A stretch of 64,000 bases of DNA, from contig NEWQ02000015.1 in NCBI GenBank assembly GCA_002869855.2, forward strand, positions 173,696-237,695, read 5' to 3'. The position numbers were made by a program, and so were the translations under genes. Source of the stretch: Nitrospira sp. CG24D (lineage in GTDB: Bacteria; Nitrospirota; Nitrospiria; Nitrospirales; Nitrospiraceae). The notes under the pieces were generated by a model. It made no database searches. It had not been told where the DNA came from and saw nothing but the letters and a program-made list of their open reading frames with translations. Of the stretch, positions 36,084 to 47,311 are shown one piece after another (positions within the stretch are counted from its first letter, which is position 1; every line of letters starts with the position of its first letter).

Positions 36084-36914
36084 TCAGGATTGAGTTGAGG
36101 CTGCGGTGGCTTCTTGAGAAGGTCGATCACGGCGGCGAGCGTGGATGGACTGCAGCATCTGCTCCAGTCGACTGGTGGCTGTCTGGTTTCGTGACGGCGA
36201 AGGCCCTGGAGTCTGTTCGGTGGCGAGGTCAGTCGTCATTGCAGCGTCAACGGGCGACAGCTCTTGTGCCTGGGGCTGGTCTCTTTCAAGAGCGGAGGCC
36301 ATGGTGGCGGTGGCATCAGCCACGACGTCCGGTATGGCTGATGCCACCATTACCGCAGTGGCTGCTACTTCCTGGACCGGGGTAGCTAGCTCTACAGCTG
36401 CCGGAGTGTGTGGCGGAGGTACGACAACAGCAGCTTGGGGCGGGGCTACGGTTGTTTTTGCAGATGGTGTCTTAGATGTTTCGGATACATTCGGGCTTCC
36501 TGCACCCAGGGAGGCGCGCAGCGAAAGCGATTCTTGATCTAATGGGTTAAGGGCCAGGATCACGTCGCATGAGCGGAGCGCCTCAGCCGTGGACCCTTCG
36601 GCTGTGTAGATCTTTGCCAAGGTTCGATGCGCCCGGAGGTTTTCCGGACTGATCTTGATGGCTTCTTCCAGAATGGCTTTGGCCTTCGTCGGCTGGCTCA
36701 GCTGATCATACGCGCGGCCGAGCGCGACCATCGCCGTGATAAATCCAGGGTAGTATTTCAGCCCGTCTTCGAGGACGCCTGCCGCTTCGGACCACATGCC
36801 GGCTTTGCCATATTCCTCAGCCAGCGGAATAAAGGCTTTGGAAGCAGGGTCTTTCGCCAGGGTGGTGGCCAGGCGATCGATTTCAGCGGCGTTGGCCCGG
36901 GATCCTGATGCCAT
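36084..36914 (-). CDS. TPR-repeat protein with low-complexity C-terminus
   Basis: Residues of about 15-135 carry three tetratricopeptide-like repeats (AKDPASKAFIPLAEEYGKAG, GFITAMVALGRAYDQL, NLRAHRTLAKIYTAEG). The C-terminal 140 residues are Ala/Val/Thr/Pro-rich and probably disordered. No signal peptide is present. It may be a cytoplasmic scaffold. It sits between coaBC (nine bases upstream) and aroQ; GGAG precedes its ATG. The function is unknown. Confidence 0.78.
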   Translation of the reverse strand: MASGSRANAAEIDRLATTLAKDPASKAFIPLAEEYGKAGMWSEAAGVLEDGLKYYPGFITAMVALGRAYDQLSQPTKAKAILEEAIKISPENLRAHRTLAKIYTAEGSTAEALRSCDVILALNPLDQESLSLRASLGAGSPNVSETSKTPSAKTTVAPPQAAVVVPPPHTPAAVELATPVQEVAATAVMVASAIPDVVADATATMASALERDQPQAQELSPVDAAMTTDLATEQTPGPSPSRNQTATSRLEQMLQSIHARRRDRPSQEATAASTQS

Positions 36915-36922
36915 TGAGGCTC

Positions 36923-38173
36923 CTATCGCACGGAAGCCGGAGTCTGTTTGCGAGGTTCGTTCTTCGCAAATTCTACAATGGTTGAGAGGATATCGTGAGC
37001 CAATTGTGATTTTGGGCGGAGGTCGAAGGCCTGTTGCGTTCCGGTACGGGAGAGGATGATGGCCGCATTGTGTTCACTGCCGAATCCCGCCCCTGCTTGC
37101 GTCACATCATTTGCAACGATCAGGTCGAGGCCTTTTGCCGCGAGTTTGTCGGTCGCATGTTCGACGAGGTGCTGCGTTTCGGCGGCGAAGCCGACCAGGA
37201 TTTGGGAGGTCCGTTTAGCCGAGAGCATGGCCAGGATATCGGGAGCTCGTTCCAACTCAAGCGGAGGAATGGTAGTGGTTCCCTTTTTCAGTTTCTGTGA
37301 TGCGGGGTCCTTGGGGAGAAAGTCCGCCACGGCCGCAGCCATGATCACGATGGAGGACCAGCCGAACTGAGCCGACATGGCTTCCGCCATTTCTTTGGCG
37401 GTGGTAATCGGAACGACACGAATGCCGGCCGGTGGTGTGAGCGCGGTGGGGCCGCTGACGAGGATGACCTCGGCGCCTCGGTTTCTAGCCGCTTCCGCGA
37501 TGGCGTAGCCCATCTTTCCCGACGAGCGATTGGAAATGTAGCGAACCGGATCGATGGCTTCCTGGGTGGGGCCGGCTGAGATGAGGATCCGCTGCCCTTT
37601 CAAGTCGGCGAGCGGGAGGAGGACGTGTTCAATGGCTTCGAGGATTCGAGTCTCGGCGGCAAGTCGCCCTTGGGCCACTTGCCCTGAGGCGAGCGGACCT
37701 TCTTCCGGGTCCAGGACTATCGTGCCCCGAGAGCGGAGCGTCCTGACATGGTCTTGGACGGTGGGATGGGTCCACATGTCGCCGTCCATGGCCGGTGCCA
37801 CAATCAAAGGACAGCGGCTCGTGAGTAGCATGGTCGACAGCACGTCATCGGCCAACCCGACAGCGGCCTTAGCCAGGAAGTTGGCCGTCGCCGGCGCGAC
37901 TACGATGGCATCGGCCCCTTCCGGGATGGACAGATGCTTCATTTCTTGATGAGCTTCGAAGAGGTTGGTCGTTACTGTCTGGCCGGACAGCACTTCAAAG
38001 GTCATCGGCGTGACGAACTGAGTCGCAGCCTTGGTCATCACGACGGAGACGCTGGCTCCTTGCCGTGTAAGGGCACGCAGAAGGCTCACGGCCTTATAGG
38101 CCGCGATGCTTCCTGTGACGCCGAGCGCCACCCGTTTACCGGTCAACGTCCCTGGCGTCGTCTCTGAATCCAA
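36923..38173 (-). CDS. coaBC: bifunctional phosphopantothenoylcysteine decarboxylase / phosphopantothenate-cysteine ligase
   Basis: CoaBC makes 4'-phosphopantetheine from phosphopantothenate in CoA synthesis. The 416-residue fusion has the FMN-binding decarboxylase half (GVTGSIAAYKAVSLLR, then PAMDGDMWTHP) and the ligase half (ISAGPTQEAIDPVRYISNRSSGKMGYAIA). The start is TTG with GGAGGAG upstream, two bases after the rpoZ stop. Together with coaD at 13.2 kb it covers the middle of the pathway. The order gmk-rpoZ-coaBC is widely conserved. Confidence 0.96.
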   Translation of the reverse strand: MDSETTPGTLTGKRVALGVTGSIAAYKAVSLLRALTRQGASVSVVMTKAATQFVTPMTFEVLSGQTVTTNLFEAHQEMKHLSIPEGADAIVVAPATANFLAKAAVGLADDVLSTMLLTSRCPLIVAPAMDGDMWTHPTVQDHVRTLRSRGTIVLDPEEGPLASGQVAQGRLAAETRILEAIEHVLLPLADLKGQRILISAGPTQEAIDPVRYISNRSSGKMGYAIAEAARNRGAEVILVSGPTALTPPAGIRVVPITTAKEMAEAMSAQFGWSSIVIMAAAVADFLPKDPASQKLKKGTTTIPPLELERAPDILAMLSAKRTSQILVGFAAETQHLVEHATDKLAAKGLDLIVANDVTQAGAGFGSEHNAAIILSRTGTQQAFDLRPKSQLAHDILSTIVEFAKNEPRKQTPASVR

Positions 38174-38175
38174 CG

Positions 38176-38529
38176 TTACTCCTCCGCGGGGGCTGGCTTG
38201 GCGGCGTCATCGACATAGACGCTGAGTTCTTTCTTAATTTCCTTGGCGTCCTCACCGGTCATCATCGCCAACCGCTCGGTTTCGCCTTCTTTTCCACGCT
38301 TGGCTTCTTTCATGGCATCACGGGCTTCCTCGCCCACGAGATACTTGACCTCTCCGCGCAGCACTTCATCGAGTGCGCAGGTGGTTTCCTTGGTGAACCG
38401 GACGAGGCCGGAGCGCTTCGCTCCCTGGATCAGGTGCTTGGCCCGCTGAGCGGCGACGATCACGAGCCGGTGGCGTGAGTCGAATTGGCCGAGTTTGTAC
38501 TGGGGCAAGAGGTTGAGCATGTCAATCAT
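38176..38529 (-). CDS. rpoZ: RNA polymerase omega subunit
   Basis: Omega helps fold and stabilise the beta' subunit. The 117-residue product has the family pattern YKLGQFDSRHRLVIVAAQRAKHLIQG and KETTCALDEVLRGEVKYLV, followed by a charged C-terminal extension (EAKRGKEGETERL and an acidic end) longer than in E. coli. The start is probably the ATG at 38529, which overlaps gmk by eight bases; an ATG at 38568 is possible. It lies between gmk and coaBC, its usual place. Confidence 0.9.
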   Translation of the reverse strand: MIDMLNLLPQYKLGQFDSRHRLVIVAAQRAKHLIQGAKRSGLVRFTKETTCALDEVLRGEVKYLVGEEARDAMKEAKRGKEGETERLAMMTGEDAKEIKKELSVYVDDAAKPAPAEE

Positions 38530-39262
38530 GGTGCGCGGTACTCCCTTTAGCAATGGAAGATTGGTCACGATCTCCCGGTTTGGATTCTTTCTCGAGAATA
38601 AAGTTCTGTTCGAGCCAATGCATATCGAGTCGCTTCGTCTTGAGGCGTTCCGCCAGGAACACGCTCTGGAGTTCTTTGAGGGACTGTTCCAGGTTATCGT
38701 TACGCACGATGTAGTAGTACTCGCGGTAACTCCACACCTCTTCTTTTACTTTCTGCAGCCGGCGCTGAATTTCCTCCGGAGTATCGGAGGCCCGGCTCTG
38801 GAGCCTGGTGCGCAACGTTTCCATTGAGGGCGGCAGGATAAAAATGTAGACCGCGTCCTGCACCTTTTTCTTGATCTGCAAGGCGCCCTGGACGTCGATT
38901 TCGAGAAGGACGTCGATCCCCTGCTCCATCTTATCCATCAGGGCTTTGCGTGGGGTGCCGTACCAGTTACCGTAGACATGGGCATATTCCATGAACTCGT
39001 TTTTTGCCACCATGTCCTGAAAGATCTTCTCTTCGATGAAGAAATATTCCCGTCCGTGCTCTTCACCGGGGCGCGGCTGCCTGGTGGTGTAGGAGACGGA
39101 ATGCCAGATTCCTGTCACGGTGGAGGTAATTTGTTTACAGAGAGTCGTCTTGCCCGTTCCGGACGGTGCCGAAATAATAAACAAAATTCCTCGTCTCTCG
39201 GGGACATAGGGGCGCGGATCTGATGCGGTTGGCGCAGGACTGGTGCTCATGATGCTGGTCAT
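38522..39262 (-). CDS. gmk: guanylate kinase
   Basis: Gmk phosphorylates GMP to GDP. The 246-residue protein has the P-loop SAPSGTGKTTL, SYTTRQPRPGEEHGREYFFI and LEIDVQGALQIKK, diagnostic for the family. It has about 20 extra N-terminal residues (Thr/Ser/Pro-rich) and a longer C-terminus than E. coli Gmk (207 residues). The ATG at 39262 overlaps the yicC stop (ATGA), although an ATG at 39250 is possible. Confidence 0.96.
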   Translation of the reverse strand: MTSIMSTSPAPTASDPRPYVPERRGILFIISAPSGTGKTTLCKQITSTVTGIWHSVSYTTRQPRPGEEHGREYFFIEEKIFQDMVAKNEFMEYAHVYGNWYGTPRKALMDKMEQGIDVLLEIDVQGALQIKKKVQDAVYIFILPPSMETLRTRLQSRASDTPEEIQRRLQKVKEEVWSYREYYYIVRNDNLEQSLKELQSVFLAERLKTKRLDMHWLEQNFILEKESKPGDRDQSSIAKGSTAHHD

Positions 39263-40137
39263 TCCACGTTCTGAATTTGTTCTCTGATTCGCTCTAACTC
39301 TGCTTTCATTTGTACGACCGACGCCGTGATCGCGGCATCATTGGCTTTAGAGCCGATGGTATTGACCTCTCGTCCCATTTCTTGCAGGAGAAAGTCCAAT
39401 GTTTTGCCCACGGACTCTGAACTCTGAAGCGTATGTTCGAACTGTATCATATGTGCATCGAGTCTGACCAATTCTTCTGTGATGTCGCTGCGATCGGCAA
39501 AGAGGGCCAGCTCTTGATGCAATTTCGGCACATCCGGGATCTCAGACGATAACAGCTTCTCAAGCCGGCTTTTCATGCGATCAAAACCGTCTTGGGCTAC
39601 TGATGGGGCCTTCATCGCCACTTGAACTTTTAGTCCTTTCAAGGTCTCGATGCGAGCCCGAATATCTGTCGCGAGGAGGGCTCCCTCCTTCTTTCTCATC
39701 TTCACCAGGTCTTGAATCGCCTGGCCTACCAGTTTTTCAATGAGTGCAGCGAGTTTCGGGTCATCGGCCGGCTGGTCTGAAATCGTAATGACATCACGGA
39801 ACCCCGCCAGGAGTCCGACATCGATCGATCCTTTGAGTTTTAACGTCTTTTGGAGATTTCGGAGGGCCTGATGGTACTGTTTCGCCAGATCAGCGTCAAG
39901 TTGCAGCGAACGCGTCCCTCCCCGCCCGCCCTGCACGAGGACGGTCAAATCTACGCGACCGCGGCGGCAATGTTCTTGGATGGCTTTCTTGATGTGCTCT
40001 TCACGCACACTCATGGTCTTCGGCAGGCGGAGGCCGGTTTCCAGAAACCGGTGATTGACCGATCGAATTTCCACCGTTACCTGCCCGTCCTGCCAGGCCC
40101 CTTGTCGTCGTCCGAATCCGGTCATGCTGGTGATCAT
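39259..40137 (-). CDS. yicC: YicC-family endoribonuclease
   Basis: YicC-type proteins are stress-linked endoribonucleases that have been linked to small-RNA turnover. The 292-residue product has the N-terminal signature MITSMTGFGR, SVNHRFLETGLRLPK, and the C-terminal DUF1732 part LDFLLQEMGREVNTIGSKANDA. The ATG at 40137 overlaps the nth stop (ATGA); the 120 residues before it in the longer frame are antisense-like and are excluded. yicC followed by gmk is a conserved pair. Confidence 0.94.
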   Translation of the reverse strand: MITSMTGFGRRQGAWQDGQVTVEIRSVNHRFLETGLRLPKTMSVREEHIKKAIQEHCRRGRVDLTVLVQGGRGGTRSLQLDADLAKQYHQALRNLQKTLKLKGSIDVGLLAGFRDVITISDQPADDPKLAALIEKLVGQAIQDLVKMRKKEGALLATDIRARIETLKGLKVQVAMKAPSVAQDGFDRMKSRLEKLLSSEIPDVPKLHQELALFADRSDITEELVRLDAHMIQFEHTLQSSESVGKTLDFLLQEMGREVNTIGSKANDAAITASVVQMKAELERIREQIQNVE

Positions 40138-40796
40138 TGCGGGAGCTTTCCTTTCCAGTGACATTCCGCGTAGAGCGGGCATGAATTGCAGAGAGGTTTG
40201 CGCGCCAGGCAGATATAGCGCCCGTGCAGGAGGATGCGTTGGGAAATGGCGGTCCATTGGACTTCGGGGAATTGTCGTTGCAAATCCTGTTCGATTCGCT
40301 CGGGATTGTCCGAGGTGGTCAGGCCCAATCGATTGGCGACTCGTTTGACATGGGTGTCGACGACGATTGCCGGTTGCCCGAAGGCGGTCCCCAGGATCAC
40401 GTTCGCGGTCTTGCGGCCGACTCCAGGGATGGTCGTCAATTCTTCCATGCGCTGCGGAACTGCCCCGCCGAATCGTTCCGTGACGGCTTTGCCGCATCCG
40501 ATCAAGTGCTTGGCTTTATTCTTATAGAATCCGGTCGATCTGATCAGTGCTTCAAGTTCGAGCGGAGCGGCTGATGCAAAGTCCTGCGGACGACGAAATC
40601 GTTTGAACAGCGCTGGCGTGACTTGATTGACCCGCTGGTCGGTGCATTGTGCGGAGAGGATCGTGGCGACGAGCAGTTCCCACGGGGACTGGTGGGTCAA
40701 TTCCATCTCGGCCTTCGGCTGGTGCTTGAACAGCAGCCGTGCCAGCGTGGCTGGATGTGGTGCAACTGATGGATGGTGGCGCGAATGAGCGTTCAT
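40134..40796 (-). CDS. nth: endonuclease III (DNA glycosylase/AP lyase)
   Basis: Nth removes oxidised pyrimidines and nicks abasic sites. The 220-residue protein has the helix-hairpin-helix TTIPGVGRKTANVIL with the catalytic Lys, the catalytic Asp in VVDTHVKRVANRLG, and the [4Fe-4S] pattern C-x6-C-x2-C-x5-C (CLARKPLCNSCPLYAEC). The ATG at 40796 is 25 bases after hflX; the longer frame to 40922 overlaps hflX coding sequence and is rejected. Confidence 0.95.
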   Translation of the reverse strand: MNAHSRHHPSVAPHPATLARLLFKHQPKAEMELTHQSPWELLVATILSAQCTDQRVNQVTPALFKRFRRPQDFASAAPLELEALIRSTGFYKNKAKHLIGCGKAVTERFGGAVPQRMEELTTIPGVGRKTANVILGTAFGQPAIVVDTHVKRVANRLGLTTSDNPERIEQDLQRQFPEVQWTAISQRILLHGRYICLARKPLCNSCPLYAECHWKGKLPQ

Positions 40797-40821
40797 TGAA
40801 AGTGGCGCAATACTGCCGCGG

Positions 40822-42513
40822 TTACATTGGAGATGCAAGTGCGGTATCTGAGGCCGGCTGCGGAGGAATGTCCGGTTCCTGCGTGCTGGCCATTGTGTGG
40901 ACACGCGTCGCCAAGTGGTCAATCAGGGGGCGTAGTGTGGATGGGGCCAAGGCGCAGATGCCGATCGCGTCATAGCGGCGGCACAAGGCTTCGGCTTGAG
41001 CCGCAGGGAGCCGGTCGCACTTATTGAAGATAAGAACTTGCGGAATCTTGTCGAGGGTCAATTCCTCGAGGATACCTAGGACGGCCTTCATTTGAAGATC
41101 AATGTCGGGTGCGCTCGCATCGACGACATGCAGGAGTAAATCGGCTTCGCGTAACTCTTCCAGCGTCGTCCTGAAGGCCCCGACCAATTCTTTGGGGAGA
41201 TCGCGGATAAACCCGACGGTGTCGGTCACAATGACTTCCCGATCCTGGGGGAAACGCAGCCGGCGGCTGGTGGTGTCCAACGTCTCAAAGAGGCGATTTT
41301 CCGCGGAGACGTGACTATCGGTGAGGATGTTCAGCAATGTGGATTTTCCGGCGTTGGTATAGCCGACGAAGGAGAGGACCGGAAGTTCCTGCCGTTCCCG
41401 GCGCGCGCGGCGTTGGTCCTGATGCTTGGAGAATTGTTCGATCTCGCGCTCCAGGTGGGTAATCCGATCGCGAATCTTCCGGCGATCGGTTTCCAGTTTC
41501 GTTTCTCCCGGGCCTCTGGTTCCGATCCCTCCGCCGAGGCGTGACAGCTGTGTGCCCTGTCCGGAGAGGCGTGGGAGCAGATAGCGTAATTGCGCCAGTT
41601 CCACCTGGACCTTGCCTTCGCGGCTATGGGCACGGCGCGCAAAAATGTCGAGGATCAACTGGGTCCGGTCGATGATTTTGATGTCGGTCATCTCGGCGAT
41701 CGCCCGTGCCTGGGCGGGGGTGAGCGTTTGATCAAAGATGACCATATCCGCGCCCTTATGCAGGGTTTGTATCAGTACTTCTTTCAGTTTTCCGCTTCCC
41801 AGCAGGTATCGCTGGTGGCCCTCTCCAATGCGCTGTGCAATCTTATCAATCACGGTAACGCCGACAGAGGCGGCAAGGTCGGCGAGCTCGGCAAGCCGTT
41901 CTTCCTGCTCGGCACGGCCATGAGACGATGCGCTGACCAGCATGGCGGACTCACTCCCGCTGGTGACGGCGTGATGCTTGAGCGCTTCCTGCAGGTCCGT
42001 TTCGAGGTCTTTGATGAATTGGTCGAAGACGATGGGGCAGTCCTCTAGCGTTGTCGATTTGAGGATTTCGCAGAGCCGCCCGGTTCCACTCGGTGGCAGG
42101 AGATGCGCCAGATAGAGCGCGCCGGGGGTGCCATTTTGTGACACCGAGAGGAGGCCGATAAGGTCGAGGCGCAGGTAGCCTAGGTCGGTCAGATCTTCCT
42201 GGCTCAAGGGCCGGTCTTGTAGTTGCGTTCGAATCAGGCGCAGTCCTCGCAGTGAACGGGGGCCTGCACGAAATTTTGACAGTGTGGTGGGCGACAAGAC
42301 CATGTCGGTTCCCACGATGATTTCCTGCACGACCCCGCGTCTGGTGAGTAGCAGCGAGATTGGACGCCGGTACTCAGCCGAGAGCTTTGAGAGCTCTGTT
42401 GCCAGCTCAAGTGAAAGGACCTCATCGACCGCATTCCGTCGTCGATAGAGATGCTCGATCGCGGCGAGCTGGCTGGCACGAAGTCCGAGGGTTTTGCCCT
42501 GTATGTCAGGAAT
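40822..42513 (-). CDS. hflX: HflX ribosome-associated GTPase, long form, non-canonical start
   Basis: HflX splits or rescues stalled ribosomes. The GTPase domain has GYTNAGKST, DTVGFIRDLP and NKCD; the HflX-specific Gly-rich loop GGIGTRGPGETKLETDRR is present. The first conventional start is a GTG at 42330, but the open frame continues upstream with clear family homology (GKTLGLRASQ, IEHLYRRRN, VDEVLSLELATELSKLS), as in long HflX proteins. This region has no ATG, GTG or TTG before the in-frame stop at 42589-42591. I place the start at an ATT (42511-42513), six bases after GAGAGG; a CTG at 42517-42519 is the alternative. tsaD ends 14 bases upstream. Confidence 0.9.
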   Translation of the reverse strand: MPDIQGKTLGLRASQLAAIEHLYRRRNAVDEVLSLELATELSKLSAEYRRPISLLLTRRGVVQEIIVGTDMVLSPTTLSKFRAGPRSLRGLRLIRTQLQDRPLSQEDLTDLGYLRLDLIGLLSVSQNGTPGALYLAHLLPPSGTGRLCEILKSTTLEDCPIVFDQFIKDLETDLQEALKHHAVTSGSESAMLVSASSHGRAEQEERLAELADLAASVGVTVIDKIAQRIGEGHQRYLLGSGKLKEVLIQTLHKGADMVIFDQTLTPAQARAIAEMTDIKIIDRTQLILDIFARRAHSREGKVQVELAQLRYLLPRLSGQGTQLSRLGGGIGTRGPGETKLETDRRKIRDRITHLEREIEQFSKHQDQRRARRERQELPVLSFVGYTNAGKSTLLNILTDSHVSAENRLFETLDTTSRRLRFPQDREVIVTDTVGFIRDLPKELVGAFRTTLEELREADLLLHVVDASAPDIDLQMKAVLGILEELTLDKIPQVLIFNKCDRLPAAQAEALCRRYDAIGICALAPSTLRPLIDHLATRVHTMASTQEPDIPPQPASDTALASPM

Positions 42514-42527
42514 AAGCAGCCTCTCGG

Positions 42528-43616
42528 TTAACGGGCGCGGACGGTTGTACGACCGGCGTAGGTACCCGGTCGTAGTGATGGAAGAATCTCAAGATCAGTG
42601 ACGGGCCGTTGCCCGCGTAGCAGCGAATGTCTCCCGGCAGATGCAATCATGGCGGCGTTGTCGGTACAGTATGCCATCGGAGGCAATGCGAGCCTGACTC
42701 CCTCTTCCTGGGCTCTCGCGGTGAGCAGCGCGCGGAGCCGCGAGTTGGCGGAGACCCCTCCGACTACCGCCAGCGCCCTCACCCCGCTAGACCGAACCGC
42801 CACAAAGACCCGATCGACAAGAACGCGCACGATCGCTTCTTGGTAGCCTGCTGCCAGGTCGGCGGCCTGGGCGGTACGTGCCGCGGCATCCATCCCGCGA
42901 AGCCGATAGAGCAACGATGTTTTCAGCCCGCTGAAGCTGAACTCCAAACTGCTCTTCTGTAACCGAGACAAGGGAAAACGAATGGTCTTGGGGTTGCCTT
43001 GGCGCGCCAGTCGATCGATCGCAGGCCCGCCAGGATAGTCGAGGCCAAGCATCTGCGCGCCTTTATCAAACGCTTCACCGGCGGCATCGTCCCTTGTACA
43101 GCCCAACAGTATGGTGTGACCGTCGGCTTCTCTTCTGAACAGATGGGTATGCCCCCCGGATACGACAAGGACAATGCATGGGAATGGAAATGTGGGATCT
43201 GCCAACCAGGCAGAGGCGATATGACCTTCAAGATGATTGACGCCGATTAGCGGGAGCGATAAGCCGTAGGCCAGCCCTTTCGCGTAATTGAGTCCGACCA
43301 GGAGGGCACCTGCTAGACCTGGTCCTTGGGTGACCGCGATAGCGCCAAGATCATGCCTGGAGAGACGTGCTTCAACCAGCGAGGTCTGGACAACCCGGTC
43401 AATCGTACTCAGGTGGGCGCGTGCGGCCAGTTCAGGAACTACGCCGCCGAATGGGCGATGAACCGAGTCCTGTGAAGACACGATGTTCGAGAGGACTGTT
43501 CCGTCGTGATTCAGAATCGCGGCCGACGTTTCATCGCAGGAGGATTCAATCCCCAGTATCGGGCATGGGGTCCAAGCGGTGGTGTGTTCGGTTTCAGCGG
43601 ATAGGCTCGTCGTCAT
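42528..43616 (-). CDS. tsaD: tRNA N6-threonylcarbamoyladenosine biosynthesis protein TsaD
   Basis: TsaD transfers the threonylcarbamoyl group to A37 of ANN-decoding tRNAs, with TsaB and TsaE. The 362-residue protein has GIESSCDETSAAIL, the metal-binding NHLEGHIASA, VVSGGHTHL and GVSANSRLR, as in the Kae1/TsaD family. The N-terminus has about 18 extra residues. It starts at 43616 without a strong ribosome site, and hflX follows after 14 bases. Confidence 0.96.
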   Translation of the reverse strand: MTTSLSAETEHTTAWTPCPILGIESSCDETSAAILNHDGTVLSNIVSSQDSVHRPFGGVVPELAARAHLSTIDRVVQTSLVEARLSRHDLGAIAVTQGPGLAGALLVGLNYAKGLAYGLSLPLIGVNHLEGHIASAWLADPTFPFPCIVLVVSGGHTHLFRREADGHTILLGCTRDDAAGEAFDKGAQMLGLDYPGGPAIDRLARQGNPKTIRFPLSRLQKSSLEFSFSGLKTSLLYRLRGMDAAARTAQAADLAAGYQEAIVRVLVDRVFVAVRSSGVRALAVVGGVSANSRLRALLTARAQEEGVRLALPPMAYCTDNAAMIASAGRHSLLRGQRPVTDLEILPSLRPGTYAGRTTVRAR

Positions 43617-43653
43617 GACTCTGTAGAGTTACCACAATCTGCCTCTGAAAAGC

Positions 43654-43690
43654 TTGCACCCCCTGCAGTCAATGACCACAGGGGGTGCAA
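43654..43690 (-). terminator. intrinsic-like terminator after clpC
   Basis: TTGCACCCCCTG and CAGGGGGTGCAA form a 12-bp perfect stem with a 13-base loop, 47 bases beyond the clpC stop. On the minus strand it is followed by GCTTTTCAG, a short T-run. Confidence 0.65.
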
Positions 43691-43736
43691 ATGAATCGCG
43701 CGCACTCTGTCCTACGAGCGTCTTCCGATGGACGGA

Positions 43737-46163
<2,427 letters not shown>

Positions 46164-46354
46164 CCTGCCTCCTTCTGGTCTGGTATAGACTCGTCGTAGT
46201 TGCGGTCTGCGAACCTATGGAAAATCTTGGCCTAATTCTAACTACCGTCTTTTCGAGTGTCAAGGTTGCATGCGAATTCGACAGGGATGTGAAACGACTG
46301 TGAGGGTGCTGTCATTGTCATCGCATCAATCTGCGATCACGTGTCGATGTTGCG

Positions 46355-46384
46355 TTGACAGTCCGCGAAGCGTCCCGATACAAT
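46355..46384 (+). promoter_or_regulatory. strong sigma70 promoter of nadK
   Basis: TTGACA (46355-46360, perfect) and TACAAT (46379-46384) are separated by 18 bases. The leader to the nadK ATG would be about 39 bases. Confidence 0.65.
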
Positions 46385-46429
46385 CCCGCACCTTTCACCG
46401 ATCCACGATCGAAGGCACCCGGACCTCCT

Positions 46430-47290
46430 ATGCAACGCAAGAGTATCGGCATTCTGACCAAGCCCAAGTTTCCAGAGGTTAAGGAAACGCTGCAGAGCGT
46501 TGTATCCTGGCTGCGGGCCAAGAACATCGTTGCGCTCTTAGATACAACGTCCGCTGCTTTGCTTGGCGAGACCGGCGGGATTCAGAAAACACAATTGGCC
46601 AGTCAGGCCGATGTGCTGCTGGTATTAGGTGGTGACGGGACGATGTTGAATGCGGCGCGTCTCGCCGGAGAACGAGGCATTCCCATTCTCGGCGTGAATA
46701 TGGGCGGGCTGGGGTTTCTCACCGAAGTCCGTTTAGACAATCTCTATCCTTCGCTCGATAGGGTCTTTGCCAACGATTTTGTGTTAGATGAGCGGATCAT
46801 GATCAAGACGCATGTGCACCGGCACGGAGAAACCGTTGCGCAAGGGGGCGTCCTCAATGATGTCGTGATCAGCAAGGGTACGCTGGCTCGCATGATTGAA
46901 TTGAAAATCGCGATCCAGGGCGAGTTCGTCACGAATCTGCGCGGCGACGGATTGATCGTCAGCACCCCGACGGGATCCACGGCCTACTCTCTTTCTGCCG
47001 GCGGCCCGATCCTGGCTCCGGCAGTGCAGTCGCTTGTGCTGACACCGATCTGTCCCCACACTCTCACCCATCGTCCGCTGATTGTCCCGGCTGAAGCGGA
47101 AATCGAAGTGACGTTGACCAGCAAGGATGACGGAGCGATGGCTACCATGGATGGTCAGGTGGGAGTCGCCATTTCGCAGGGGGATACGATCGAGATCAAG
47201 GTCTCGGAACATCGCACCAGACTGATCCGGTTTCCTGAGACTCGATATTATGAAGTATTGCGGGAGAAACTGAAGTGGGGAGACGGCTGA
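46430..47290 (+). CDS. nadK: NAD kinase
   Basis: NadK phosphorylates NAD to NADP with ATP or polyphosphate. The 286-residue protein has the diagnostic LVLGGDGTMLNAARL, GVNMGGLGFLTEV and the Gly-rich STPTGSTAYSLSAGGPIL. The ATG at 46430 begins the conserved QRKSIGILTKPK; the longer frame to 46355 lies in the promoter. No strong ribosome site is visible. It is divergent from clpC. Confidence 0.96.
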   Translation: MQRKSIGILTKPKFPEVKETLQSVVSWLRAKNIVALLDTTSAALLGETGGIQKTQLASQADVLLVLGGDGTMLNAARLAGERGIPILGVNMGGLGFLTEVRLDNLYPSLDRVFANDFVLDERIMIKTHVHRHGETVAQGGVLNDVVISKGTLARMIELKIAIQGEFVTNLRGDGLIVSTPTGSTAYSLSAGGPILAPAVQSLVLTPICPHTLTHRPLIVPAEAEIEVTLTSKDDGAMATMDGQVGVAISQGDTIEIKVSEHRTRLIRFPETRYYEVLREKLKWGDG

Positions 47291-47301
47291 ACCGTCTCCC
47301 C
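47277..47301. terminator. hairpin between nadK and the convergent oxidoreductase gene
   Basis: GGGGAGACGG pairs with CCGTCTCCCC around CTGAA; the loop contains most of the nadK stop codon. The plus-strand T content after it is modest, so this may be bidirectional or only stabilising. Confidence 0.55.
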
Positions 47302-47311
47302 GTGGGTTTGT

